Origin: UBA877 sp035506155
GTDB taxonomy: Bacteria; Chloroflexota; Anaerolineae; Anaerolineales; Villigracilaceae
Direction of reading: 5' to 3'
Assembly: GCA_035506155.1 (NCBI GenBank)
Contig: DATJPX010000161.1
Location: 8,843-72,842, forward strand
Length of the DNA stretch: 64,000 bases
Part shown: positions 1 to 8,126 of the stretch, piece after piece
How the letters are laid out: each line of letters opens with the position of its first letter
Numbering within the stretch: the stretch's first letter is position 1
Position numbers and translations under genes: made by a program
Notes under the pieces: generated by a model
What the model saw: the letters and a program-made list of their open reading frames with translations, nothing else
Told to the model about the DNA's origin: nothing
Databases searched by the model: none

Positions 1-16
1 TATCACCGTAATCCAT
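1..16 (-). CDS. Start of a gene running off the left edge (5 codons visible)
   Basis: On the minus strand a GGGAGG Shine-Dalgarno is followed 6 nt later by ATG and the codons for M-D-Y-G-D before the window ends. It would be the next gene downstream of the small membrane protein at 44-487, 27 nt after its stop codon. Nothing can be said about the product. Confidence 0.45.
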
Positions 17-43
17 GATTTCCTCCCGAACGACGAATGAGTT

Positions 44-487
44 TTATTTTACTTCCTTGACTTCCGCGTCGACGATCTCGTCATCGGCGGGCAACTGGTC
101 GGGTTTTGCCTTTTGCCCGGGGAGGCGGATCATCTCGTGCAGTCCGGCCCAGGCCAGCAGGGGGATGCCCACCGCCGTCCCGGCCACCGAGTAGGGGACG
201 CCCGCCACGATCCCCATGACTACGCCCTTCGCGACCGCCGGCCCCCACTTGTCCTTGGCGAGGTAGTGCTGGACGAGCGTCACAGCCGCGAATCCCAGCG
301 TCCCGGTCACCAACATGGTCCCCAGGATCAGAGGGGTGAACGTGAGAGTCTCCGGGATCTCGATCAACGTAAAGACATAGTCCAGGGCCAGCGTGGCGAT
401 CGCCGCCAGCGGGTGGATCGGGGAAGGCGGGATCGGCCGGCGGGGTTCGGGCAGTTGCGGGACCTGGGATTTCGTCTGGTCAGTCAT
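44..487 (-). CDS. Small predicted membrane protein, unknown function
   Basis: 147 residues. The N-terminus is Pro-rich and hydrophilic (about residues 1-25); hydrophobic segments follow near residues 27-48, 52-75 and 85-112, and the tail (about 120-147) is charged and acidic. The first segment is weakly hydrophobic, so two or three membrane spans are possible. A GGAG ribosome site lies about 8 nt before the ATG. Upstream is a very AT-rich stretch (TATATATA near 530-545) suited to a promoter on this strand. No family was recognised; codon use and Shine-Dalgarno support a real gene. Confidence 0.75.
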   Translation of the reverse strand: MTDQTKSQVPQLPEPRRPIPPSPIHPLAAIATLALDYVFTLIEIPETLTFTPLILGTMLVTGTLGFAAVTLVQHYLAKDKWGPAVAKGVVMGIVAGVPYSVAGTAVGIPLLAWAGLHEMIRLPGQKAKPDQLPADDEIVDAEVKEVK

Positions 488-555
488 CTTTCAATCTCCA
501 ATCACACATTCTACCAACCTATTTAGGATCGTATATATATTATCTTATCGCAATT

Positions 556-592
556 CCGGGCAATCGGGATATCCATCTGTCGGATTGCCCGG
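556..592. repeat. Intergenic 10-bp inverted repeat
   Basis: CCGGGCAATC at 556-565 pairs exactly with GATTGCCCGG at 583-592, between the two minus-strand membrane genes. It lies about 40 nt after the stop of the 633-1550 gene. No clear T-run follows on the minus strand, so it may be a factor-assisted terminator or an operator just upstream of the AT-rich promoter region of the 44-487 gene. Confidence 0.45.
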
Positions 593-632
593 CTTTCCAC
601 TGAAAAGCATGGGCGGACGTCCACTTGCACAC

Positions 633-1550
633 TCAGCCAGGTTCAGCAACAGCCGGGGCCAGCGGCTGGACCGGCGAGGATGCAGAGACCAGGCGCAGAT
701 AGGTAGCCGCCCAGGTCGTCCGGAGGAAAGTCTGCAAGATTCCCACGATGACCATATAGAATGGCATCACAATCAGGTATATCCAGCGCATCGATGAGAA
801 CATGTTGCTTGCAGGGTCCTGCACTTGCATTCCGTCCTGGCCCAGTTGCGCCCAGAGCGGGATGAACATGAGGGCATATAACGGGAGAATTAAAATAAAC
901 GAAAACACATACATCCCGACATCCAGGATGACAGCAACCAGGACGATGTTCCAGAAATTTTGTCCGAACAGGCCCCAGGCCCGCTTCAAGGCAGCGCCGA
1001 TCCCCAGGCCGTCGGCGACAACGGCGGCCTTCGCCAGTTCCAGGAATGCTGCTCCGAGCATGTTGACGGGAAGCAATAAAAAGAATAATGGGATCAGGCA
1101 GAGCAGGCCCACTCCCATCGAGGCGATCACAACCAGAAAAGCCAACGCCCACAGCGCCCCAACGACTAGCAGGAAGGCTCCCCCGAAGATCGCATACAAG
1201 CCAATCACCTTCCAAAAATTATCCCTGCTTCCCCGGAACAGATCAACGAAGGTGAACGTTTCGATCCCTTGGTCGGCCAGGCAGGTTCCTCGCACGATTG
1301 TGGTAGCCGCCAGAACTGATGCAAGTGCATAAATCGCCAAGAAGACCACACCAATCCCCACTACCAGGATGGCTCCATAGAAATTGGGCCACGAATTGTT
1401 CAAGGCCGAAAATAGCCGGTCTGGATCGAGAAAAGAGGTTCCCAGGACAACGATCGCGTAAAACAGAGGAGGGGTTATCCCAATGACCCAAAGGATTTTA
1501 TGCCTCCAGAATATTTTCCAGCTGGTAGTAAACACCCCTCCAATGTTCAT
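633..1550 (-). CDS. Polytopic membrane protein, unknown (DUF-type)
   Basis: 305 residues from the chosen ATG at 1550, which has a perfect AGGAGG site 5 nt upstream; an upstream in-frame ATG at 1571 overlaps guaA and lacks a ribosome site. The sequence has an N-terminal motif of the type F-x-x-S-W-K-I-F-W-R-H-K followed by about six hydrophobic spans (near residues 20-45, 60-90, 120-150, 150-180, 215-245, 265-290). This layout resembles bacterial polytopic proteins loosely related to the membrane domain of glycerophosphodiester phosphodiesterases; that is a resemblance, not an assignment. It is the last gene of the xpt-HIT-guaA run, so it is probably co-transcribed with purine genes. Confidence 0.75.
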   Translation of the reverse strand: MNIGGVFTTSWKIFWRHKILWVIGITPPLFYAIVVLGTSFLDPDRLFSALNNSWPNFYGAILVVGIGVVFLAIYALASVLAATTIVRGTCLADQGIETFTFVDLFRGSRDNFWKVIGLYAIFGGAFLLVVGALWALAFLVVIASMGVGLLCLIPLFFLLLPVNMLGAAFLELAKAAVVADGLGIGAALKRAWGLFGQNFWNIVLVAVILDVGMYVFSFILILPLYALMFIPLWAQLGQDGMQVQDPASNMFSSMRWIYLIVMPFYMVIVGILQTFLRTTWAATYLRLVSASSPVQPLAPAVAEPG

Positions 1551-1561
1551 CTCGTCTCCTC

Positions 1562-3100
1562 CTACTCCCATTCGATCGTCGCGGGCGGCTTGCTGGTAAT
1601 ATCATACACCACCCGGTTGATTCCCTGCACTTCGTTCACGATACGATTCGCCACCTTCGCCAGCAGGTCGTAGGGCAGGCGCACCCAGTCCGCGGTCATG
1701 AAGTCGTCCGTGACGACCGCCCGGACGGCGGCGGCTTCCTGGTAGGTGCGCTCGTCGCCCATCACGCCCACCGAACGGACCGGAAGGAGGGCGACGAAAG
1801 CCTGCGAGGTCTCGGCGCCCTTTCCCATCAACCCGGCCGCCGACAGCTCCTCCAGCAGGATGGCGTCCGCCGCCCGCAGGCGGGTCACCCGCTCGGGGGT
1901 CACCTCGCCCAGGCAGCGCACGGTCAGCCCGGGACCCGGGAAGGGCTGCCGCCAGACCATTGCCTCCGGCAGACCCAGGGCCTCGCCGACCGCCCGGACC
2001 TCGTCCTTGAACAGGTAGCGCAAAGGCTCGACCAAAACCAGGTCCATCTCCTTCGGCAGGCCGCCGACGTTGTGGTGCGACTTGATCTTGGCGGCCTTGT
2101 TCCGGTCGGGGGCGGCCGACTCGACCACGTCGGGGTAGATCGTCCCCTGGACCAGGAATTTCGGTGCGCCGATTTTTTTCGACTCGCGCTCGAAGATGCG
2201 AATGAACTTCTCGCCGACGATCTTGCGCTTCTGCTCCGGATCGGCCACCCCCTTCAGGGCCTCGAAAAATTCGGCGGCGGCGTCCACCGCCACCAGCTCG
2301 GCGCCCATCTGCCCGCGGAAGGTCCGTACCACCTGCTCGGGCTCGTCCTTGCGCAGCAGGCCGGTGTCCACGAAGACCGCCACCAGCTGGTCGCCAACGG
2401 CTTGATGGACCAGGGCGGCAGCCACCGACGAATCCACCCCGCCGCTGACCGCCGCCAGGACGCGCCCATCCCCGACCTGGGCCTTGATCCGGGCCACGCT
2501 CTCCTCGATGATCGAGGCCGGGGTCCAGTCGGGCGCACAGTCACAGATGTCGACCGCAAAGTGTTTGAGCAGCTCGGCCCCATTTGGGGTGTGCCGGACC
2601 TCGGGATGGAACTGGACGGCAAAGTATTTGCGCTGGAAATCGCCCATGGCTGCGATCGGGCTGTTGGCCGATTTCGCCAGGGCGATGAAGCCGGGCGGCA
2701 GCCGGGTGATCCGGTCGCCGTGTGACATCCAGACGTCGTGGATGGCGTCCAGCATGGTGCCGGGGATGAGCGGCTCGATGACCGCCGGCCCGTATTCCCG
2801 CTCGGCCGCATGGGCCACCTCACCGCCCAGGGTGTGGGCCAGGAGCTGCATGCCGTAGCACAGCCCCAGGATCGGCATCCCGGACTCGAGCACGTAAGGC
2901 AGCAGGGTCGGGGCGCCCTCGGCGTAGACCGACATAGGCCCGCCGGAGAGGATGAATCCCTTCGGCTGGAGTGCCATGACCTTTTCGGCCGGGGCGTCCC
3001 ACGGAAAGAGCTCGCAGTAGACCTGGGCCTCGCGCACCCGCCGGGCGATCAGTTGGGAATATTGGGAGCCGAAATCGAGGATGGCAATGGTATTGTGCAT
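1562..3100 (-). CDS. guaA: GMP synthase (glutamine-hydrolysing)
   Basis: 512 residues. It makes GMP from XMP, glutamine and ATP, the last step of guanine nucleotide synthesis, in the cytoplasm. The N-terminal class I amidotransferase shows ILDFGSQYSQ at the start, the nucleophile elbow GLCYGMQ and a late FHPEV His/Glu motif. The ATP-pyrophosphatase domain follows with the P-loop SGGVDSS, and the C-terminus ends TIEWE, as is usual. The start at 3100 is chosen because family members begin at this point and the HIT gene stops 4 nt upstream; longer in-frame extensions run into that gene. Position after xpt fits joint control of xanthine salvage and GMP formation. Confidence 0.97.
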   Translation of the reverse strand: MHNTIAILDFGSQYSQLIARRVREAQVYCELFPWDAPAEKVMALQPKGFILSGGPMSVYAEGAPTLLPYVLESGMPILGLCYGMQLLAHTLGGEVAHAAEREYGPAVIEPLIPGTMLDAIHDVWMSHGDRITRLPPGFIALAKSANSPIAAMGDFQRKYFAVQFHPEVRHTPNGAELLKHFAVDICDCAPDWTPASIIEESVARIKAQVGDGRVLAAVSGGVDSSVAAALVHQAVGDQLVAVFVDTGLLRKDEPEQVVRTFRGQMGAELVAVDAAAEFFEALKGVADPEQKRKIVGEKFIRIFERESKKIGAPKFLVQGTIYPDVVESAAPDRNKAAKIKSHHNVGGLPKEMDLVLVEPLRYLFKDEVRAVGEALGLPEAMVWRQPFPGPGLTVRCLGEVTPERVTRLRAADAILLEELSAAGLMGKGAETSQAFVALLPVRSVGVMGDERTYQEAAAVRAVVTDDFMTADWVRLPYDLLAKVANRIVNEVQGINRVVYDITSKPPATIEWE

Positions 3101-3104
3101 GGAT

Positions 3105-3491
3105 TCATTTCTCTGGTAGGGGTGGGACATGCCCCGCCCGTACATCATGGGAGATAAGGTGGAAATGCAAATGCGGGAATTCCTGGTACTCCCCGGCGTT
3201 GACGATCACCCGGTAGCCGGGGAGGTGATATTCCTCCATCAGGCTCTGGACCGTCGCGATCAGGTCCGCCAGGAAGGGATCGCCCGGTTCGAGCTCCGCA
3301 AAGGAACGGATATCCTTTTTGGGGAGGATGATCACGTGGAACGGATAAGCCGGTTTCGGGTGGCAAAAAGCCAACAGGGTATCCGTCTCGCGCAGGTGCT
3401 TGGCGGGGATGGCAAAACTCATATGGGCAAACATCCAACCGATGAGGAAACGTCCCGGAGGCGTATTCGCCAGCCGGTAGAACAGGTTCAT
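3105..3491 (-). CDS. HIT-family (histidine triad) protein
   Basis: 128 residues from ATG 3491, which overlaps the xpt stop as ATGA. The histidine triad HLHFHLIS lies near the C-terminus, and AFCHPKPAYPFHVIILPKK is the typical upstream strand with the substrate-pocket region. HIT enzymes hydrolyse or transfer nucleotide monophosphates (AMP-lysine, ApnA, GMP-type adducts). The N-terminal 25 residues are hydrophobic and unlike a compact HIT core, perhaps a membrane-near extension. Its place between xpt and guaA suggests purine nucleotide housekeeping. The exact substrate cannot be read from sequence. Confidence 0.85.
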   Translation of the reverse strand: MNLFYRLANTPPGRFLIGWMFAHMSFAIPAKHLRETDTLLAFCHPKPAYPFHVIILPKKDIRSFAELEPGDPFLADLIATVQSLMEEYHLPGYRVIVNAGEYQEFPHLHFHLISHDVRAGHVPPLPEK

Positions 3492-4066
3492 CCACACTCG
3501 CCGAACTGGACCTGGCCTTTGTCCATGGATGTGATGCACACCAGCGACTGGACCGGGATGCCGAGTGGACGGAGCATCTCGCGCCCGCCCTCGAAAGTCT
3601 TTTCGATCAGCGTCCCCACCCCGACCACCGTCGCCCCGGCCGTCTGGGCGAGGCGGACCAGGCCCATGATGGTGGCCCCGGAGGCCAGGAAGTCGTCGAT
3701 GATCAGGATCTTCTCGTGGCCGGCCAGGTACTCAGGCGAGATGATCAGCTCGACCATGCGCCCCTTGGTGTGGGAGGGGGCCAGGGTCAGGAAGACCTGG
3801 TCGGGCATGGTGATCGGCTTGGTCTTGCGCGCATAGACCACCGGGAGGTTCAGGTAGCGGGCCGTCGTCAGGGCCGGGGCGATGCCTGAGATCTCCGCCG
3901 TCAGCACCTTGGTGGCGCCGACATTCGCAAACCGGCTGGCCAGTTCCTTGCCGCAGGCGTCCATCAGGGCCGGGTCGACCTGATGGTTGATGAAACCGTC
4001 CACTTTGAGGATACCGTTGCCGAGATTCTTGCCATCCTGGCGAATTCGTTCGAGCAGTTCGTTCAC
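3488..4066 (-). CDS. xpt: Xanthine phosphoribosyltransferase
   Basis: 192 residues, the usual length. It converts xanthine plus PRPP to XMP, which guaA two genes downstream turns into GMP. The PRPP-binding motif ILIIDDFLASGAT is clear, and the N-terminal ILKVDGFINHQVDP signature is typical of Xpt. The start is GTG at 4066 with GGAGG 6 nt upstream. The upstream 150 nt carry a TGTAAAAT -10-like element near 4104-4111 but no recognisable purine riboswitch, unlike the xpt leaders of Firmicutes. Confidence 0.96.
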   Translation of the reverse strand: MNELLERIRQDGKNLGNGILKVDGFINHQVDPALMDACGKELASRFANVGATKVLTAEISGIAPALTTARYLNLPVVYARKTKPITMPDQVFLTLAPSHTKGRMVELIISPEYLAGHEKILIIDDFLASGATIMGLVRLAQTAGATVVGVGTLIEKTFEGGREMLRPLGIPVQSLVCITSMDKGQVQFGECG

Positions 4067-4202
4067 AAAATGCCTCCAAATTAAAAAGGTCTAGACAGAG
4101 GTCATTTTACAACGAGGCGGACGAACCCGCCAGTGCCAGGTCTTCGGCGGAATCCCCTGACCGCCTCCACCATCCTTCCTACACAGCCTGCAGGCGTGGA
4201 TG

Positions 4203-4211
4203 TGTTAGAAT
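4203..4211 (+). promoter_or_regulatory. Extended -10 promoter for maf, giving a near-leaderless mRNA
   Basis: TG-T-TAGAAT (TAGAAT at 4206-4211) is an extended -10 element. The GTG start of maf is at 4219, only 7 nt after the -10, where transcription would normally begin. There is no Shine-Dalgarno between them, so the transcript is probably leaderless. Confidence 0.5.
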
Positions 4212-4218
4212 CCTGCCC

Positions 4219-4887
4219 GTGACCAAACCCTTACTGGTACTTGCCTCGAATTCCCCCCGGCGGCGGGAGCTGTTGGCCCTGGGCGGCTGGATGTTCCACG
4301 TCCGCCCGGCGGATGTGGACGAGAGCCAGATCCCCGGGGAACCGCCGGGAACGTATGTGCTGCGCCTGGCCGAGAGCAAGGCGCGTGCATGTGCCGCCGC
4401 CGCCCACGAGGACCTGACCATCCTGGCGGCCGACACCGCCGTGGTGGACGGCGAGTCCATCCTGGGCAAGCCCAGGGACATGGCCGAAGCAGTGGAAATG
4501 CTCCACCGCCTGCGCGGCCGGACCCACCAGGTCTATACCGGGATTGCCGTGCTGAAGATGTCGGATGGGAACCTGGTCACGGACCTCTGCGTCACGGAAG
4601 TACCCATGCGGAACTACGCCGACGCGGAGGTGGACGTCTACGTCGCCACGGGGGATCCGCTCGACAAAGCCGGCGCTTACGCCATCCAGCACGAGCGTTT
4701 CCACCCGGTCGAAGCCCTGGCCGGCTGCTACGCCAGCGTAATGGGCTTACCGCTCTGTCACCTGGCCCGCAGCCTGCGCAAACTGAACATCCCCTCGCGG
4801 ACCGACCTGCCAGCCGAATGCCAGTCCGCCCTGCACTACACCTGTCCCATTTCCCCGGCCGTCTTGCGCGGGGAGACCGTCGGCTGA
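4219..4887 (+). CDS. maf: Maf-family nucleoside triphosphate pyrophosphatase
   Basis: 222 residues. Maf/YhdE-type enzymes hydrolyse non-canonical or modified NTPs (dTTP/UTP/m5UTP and others) to the monophosphate. The N-terminal LASNSPRRRELL motif is diagnostic, followed by the substrate strip AESKARA, the metal-binding AADTAVV and the late DKAGAYAIQ motif. The C-terminal 25 residues extend past the core. Start GTG at 4219 sits right after a -10 element (leaderless type). Transcribed away from xpt, and followed 14 nt later by a penicillin-binding protein, in keeping with the common link between maf and cell-envelope genes. Confidence 0.94.
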   Translation: MTKPLLVLASNSPRRRELLALGGWMFHVRPADVDESQIPGEPPGTYVLRLAESKARACAAAAHEDLTILAADTAVVDGESILGKPRDMAEAVEMLHRLRGRTHQVYTGIAVLKMSDGNLVTDLCVTEVPMRNYADAEVDVYVATGDPLDKAGAYAIQHERFHPVEALAGCYASVMGLPLCHLARSLRKLNIPSRTDLPAECQSALHYTCPISPAVLRGETVG

Positions 4888-4901
4888 TAGAAAGGTAATT
4901 T

Positions 4902-7139
4902 ATGAAACCCTTCCGCTGGATCGTCCTGATTCTGGTGCTGGTTCTGGCGACGGTCGCCGCCTGCGGGCGGATAGCCGGTCCCGGGACCTCCAGTCTCCCG
5001 ACTTCACCCATCCACATTACTCCTGCACCGAGCGCTGAGGCCGCCCTGCGTTCGTACCTGGATGCCATGCTGGTGGAGGACTATCCCACCATGTACGGGA
5101 TGCTGGCCCAGGCCAGCCAGGCCGCCATCAGCCAGAAGGATTTTGCCAGCCGCTATACCGACGCTCTGAACGCCATGAGCGTCAGCAAGATGGAGTACGG
5201 CGTCCGCTCGCTGCTGACCAACCCGCAGTCCGCTCAGATCGCTTTCAACCTAACCTATCACACCGTTCTCTTCGGCGACATCCAGCGGGACATGAACGCC
5301 AACATGGTGCTGGAGAATGGCGACTGGCGCATCCAGTGGGACGACAGCCTGATCCTGCCGGAACTGGCGGGAGGAAAGCACCTGGTCGCCAACCACACCA
5401 GCCCGGCCCGAGGCGACATCTACGACCGCAACGGCAACGCCATCGCCACCCAGGCAGACATCGACTCGATCGGCCTGGTCTCCGGGGCCGTCTCGGGCGA
5501 TACCAGTTCCGCCCTCTACAACCTGATCGGGCGGCTGACCGGCGTCAGCCCGTTGACGATCCGGACCAGCTACGAAAACTACGCCAACCCGGGCTTGTAT
5601 ATCCCGGTCGGGGAAGCCTCGGTGGATGACGTCAACAAATCGGGCATTGCCAATTTCGCCGGCGTCCAGTTGAACCCTTACAACTCGCGCTTCTACAAAC
5701 CCAATGTGGCCCCGCACGCCGTCGGGTACACCCTGTTCATCTCGCAGGATAACATCAACTCCTACCGCCGTCAGGGGTACAGCGGGGCGGAGCGCGTCGG
5801 CGTGGAAGGGATCGAGAAATGGGGCGAGAGCTACCTGCACGGACGCGACGCCGCCACCCTTTACGTCGCTGCCAAGGACGGGACGCTCGAGACGGCCCTG
5901 GCGCAGGTGGATTCGCAGCCGGCCGATTCGATCTACCTGACCATCGACGGCGACCTGCAGGCCCAGGCCCAGGCCGCCATGGACGGGCTCCCGGGCGCCA
6001 TCGTCGTCATGGAGATGAGCACCGGTCGTGTCCTGGCAATGGTCTCCTCCCCGGCTTACGACCCGAACCTGTACGATACGGCCAATTACAACCGGCGCTG
6101 GAGCCTCGACAGCATGCTCAACGACCCGGCCCAACCGACTTTCAACCGGGCCAGTCAGGGACAGTACCCGCTTGGCTCGGTCTTCAAGACCATTACCATG
6201 GCCACCGCACTGGACAGCGGCGTTTTCACCGCCGACAGCACCTGGGATTGCCAGTATACCTACACCGAGCTCGTCTCCAGCGGAGGCCCGACCCTGTATG
6301 ACTGGACCTGGGCCGACTGCCAAAAATGGAAGACCGACCATAACACCGATACCTGTCCGCCCTGGCCGCCCAGCGGTATGCTGACCCTCCCGCAAGGCCT
6401 GATGCGTTCCTGCGATCCCTGGTTCTATCACATCGGTTACACCCTCTGGAGCCAGCAAAAAGGGAACCTGATCTCCGACATGGCCCGCGCCTTCGGTCTT
6501 GGGAAGGCCACCGGCATCGGCCAGGTGGCCGAAGCGGAGGGCTTCATCCCGGCCGCCCCGACCGACGGAACCGACGCCACCAGCATCGCCATCGGACAGG
6601 GCAAGATCCAGGTCACACCTCTGCAGGTGGCTGCCTTCATCGCCGCCATCGGGAACGGCGGCACGCTCTATCGCCCACAGCTGGTGGATAAGATCCAGCC
6701 GGTCACCGGCGACCCAATCGACGTCTTCAAACCCCAGGCGAACGGCACCCTGCCCATCTCCCAGGAAAACCTGGCCCTCATCCAGAATGCAATGCGCAGC
6801 GTCGTCGAAGACCCGAAGGGAACGGCGTATTCCCGCTTCGTCGGGTTCAGCATCCCCGTGGCCGCCAAGACCGGCACCGCCGAGAGTGGCTCCACCGACC
6901 CGCATGCCTGGTTCGCCGGCTACAGCATGGAGAATAATCCCGACAAGCCCGACATCGCCGTGGCAGTGCTCGTCAACAACGGCGGTGAAGGCGCAATCTG
7001 GGCGGCTCCGGTCTTCCGGCGCGTCATGGAGATCTATTTCAACGGGCATGGCCAGACCGTCTACCCGTGGGAATCCACCTTCGGTGTGATCAACCCGGAT
7101 TACGGCGCCCCCCAGCCGACTCCCACCCCCACGCCGTAG
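4902..7139 (+). CDS. Lipoprotein penicillin-binding protein (class B transpeptidase)
   Basis: 745 residues. A lipoprotein signal ends VAAC (Cys21). Residues about 45-150 look like an NTF2/MecA-N domain, then a PBP dimer region (RGDIYDRNG about 170), then the transpeptidase domain with active-site S426-V-F-K429 and K656-T-G658. The second motif, normally SxN, reads S503-C-D505, an unusual Asn-to-Asp change. The enzyme should crosslink peptidoglycan on the outer face of the membrane. The NTF2 domain plus lipid anchor recalls PBP2a-like enzymes that have low beta-lactam affinity, though resistance cannot be claimed here. Tail is Pro/Thr rich. Between maf and rsgA. Confidence 0.92.
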   Translation: MKPFRWIVLILVLVLATVAACGRIAGPGTSSLPTSPIHITPAPSAEAALRSYLDAMLVEDYPTMYGMLAQASQAAISQKDFASRYTDALNAMSVSKMEYGVRSLLTNPQSAQIAFNLTYHTVLFGDIQRDMNANMVLENGDWRIQWDDSLILPELAGGKHLVANHTSPARGDIYDRNGNAIATQADIDSIGLVSGAVSGDTSSALYNLIGRLTGVSPLTIRTSYENYANPGLYIPVGEASVDDVNKSGIANFAGVQLNPYNSRFYKPNVAPHAVGYTLFISQDNINSYRRQGYSGAERVGVEGIEKWGESYLHGRDAATLYVAAKDGTLETALAQVDSQPADSIYLTIDGDLQAQAQAAMDGLPGAIVVMEMSTGRVLAMVSSPAYDPNLYDTANYNRRWSLDSMLNDPAQPTFNRASQGQYPLGSVFKTITMATALDSGVFTADSTWDCQYTYTELVSSGGPTLYDWTWADCQKWKTDHNTDTCPPWPPSGMLTLPQGLMRSCDPWFYHIGYTLWSQQKGNLISDMARAFGLGKATGIGQVAEAEGFIPAAPTDGTDATSIAIGQGKIQVTPLQVAAFIAAIGNGGTLYRPQLVDKIQPVTGDPIDVFKPQANGTLPISQENLALIQNAMRSVVEDPKGTAYSRFVGFSIPVAAKTGTAESGSTDPHAWFAGYSMENNPDKPDIAVAVLVNNGGEGAIWAAPVFRRVMEIYFNGHGQTVYPWESTFGVINPDYGAPQPTPTPTP

Positions 7140-7169
7140 AGGTGGGCCGCACCTGGAACCGAAAAGCTC

Positions 7170-8081
7170 GTGACACCTGAGACCCGGCCCGGCCTGATCG
7201 TCCGCTCCCAATCTGGCTTCTTCACAGTCGAGACCGGCGGGCAGGTGCTCACTTGCCACCTGCGCGGGCGTCTCAAGCAAGGCAGGCACGTCGGCGACAT
7301 TGCCGCGGTCGGGGACCGCGTGCGGGTCTCGCTCCAGTCCGATGGGACCGGGATGATCGAGGCGGTCGAGCCTCGGTCCCGCTCCCTGGTCCGGCTGGAT
7401 CCCCGTCCGCAGGGCGTGTACCAGCAGGTCATCCTGGCCAACCCGGACCAGGCGGTCTTCGTTTTCGCCTGCGCCCATCCGCTCCCCCGCCTGCGCATGC
7501 TGGACCGGTTCCTGGTCATTTCCGAGAGGCAAAAGCTGCCGGCCCTGATCGTCGCGAACAAGATCGACCTGGTCGAGCGAGCGAAGGCAGAGGAGTTGTT
7601 CGGTTTCTATCCCTCCATCGGCTACCCGGTCATCTACGCCTGCGCCAACACCGGCCAGGGAGTGGACGAGTTGCGCCAGCGCCTGACCGGCAAAGTCTCG
7701 GCCCTGGCAGGCCCCAGCGGGGTGGGCAAATCCAGCCTGCTGAACTCCGTCCAGCCCGGGCTGGGACTGGCGGTGCGGGAGATCAGCCAGGCTTTCCAGA
7801 AGGGCCGCCACACCACCACCGTCCGACAGCTTTTTCCCCTGGACGGCGGCGGGTACGTGGCCGATACGCCCGGGATGCGCTCGCTGGCCATCTGGGACAC
7901 CGAGCCAGAGGAGCTGGACGGCTATTTCCCCGAGCTTGCGCCGCTGGTGGCCCACTGCCAGTTCAGCGACTGCAACCACAAGACCGAACCGGGCTGCGCC
8001 GTGCGGGCAGCCGTGGATGCAGGCACGGTCCATCCTCAGCGCTACGAATCCTACCTCCGGCTGCGCGCCGGGGAGGAGTAG
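7170..8081 (+). CDS. rsgA: Ribosome small-subunit-dependent GTPase A
   Basis: 303 residues. RsgA acts in late 30S subunit maturation. An N-terminal OB-fold (residues about 8-75) is followed by a circularly permuted GTPase: the NKID motif (G4) comes before the P-loop GPSGVGKSS (G1), the threonine switch HTTTV and DTPG (G3). The C-terminal zinc site shows C-x-F-x-D-C-N-H and P-G-C-A-V. Start is GTG at 7170, 30 nt after the PBP gene, with a weak ribosome site. A 20-bp palindrome follows the stop codon. Confidence 0.96.
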   Translation: MTPETRPGLIVRSQSGFFTVETGGQVLTCHLRGRLKQGRHVGDIAAVGDRVRVSLQSDGTGMIEAVEPRSRSLVRLDPRPQGVYQQVILANPDQAVFVFACAHPLPRLRMLDRFLVISERQKLPALIVANKIDLVERAKAEELFGFYPSIGYPVIYACANTGQGVDELRQRLTGKVSALAGPSGVGKSSLLNSVQPGLGLAVREISQAFQKGRHTTTVRQLFPLDGGGYVADTPGMRSLAIWDTEPEELDGYFPELAPLVAHCQFSDCNHKTEPGCAVRAAVDAGTVHPQRYESYLRLRAGEE

Positions 8082-8085
8082 TACG

Positions 8086-8105
8086 GGGCACAACATGTTG
8101 TGCCC
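8086..8105. repeat. Intercistronic 20-nt palindrome (copy 1)
   Basis: GGGCACAACATGTTGTGCCC is a perfect palindrome 4 nt after the rsgA stop and 21 nt before the chosen holB start. It shares the pattern GGGCRCRA-n4-TYGYGCCC with elements at 46607-46626 and 49820-49839, each also placed between the stop of one gene and the start of the next on the same strand. Confidence 0.7.
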
Positions 8106-8126
8106 ACACCACATACCACCAAACTT

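Noticed and set aside
3350..3363. Further parS site in the HIT gene (CACGTGGAAC half)
   Set aside because: Only the right half matches; the left half has at least three mismatches to the core.
4067..4218. Purine riboswitch upstream of xpt
   Set aside because: No conserved purine-aptamer loops or P1 stem could be found on the minus strand.
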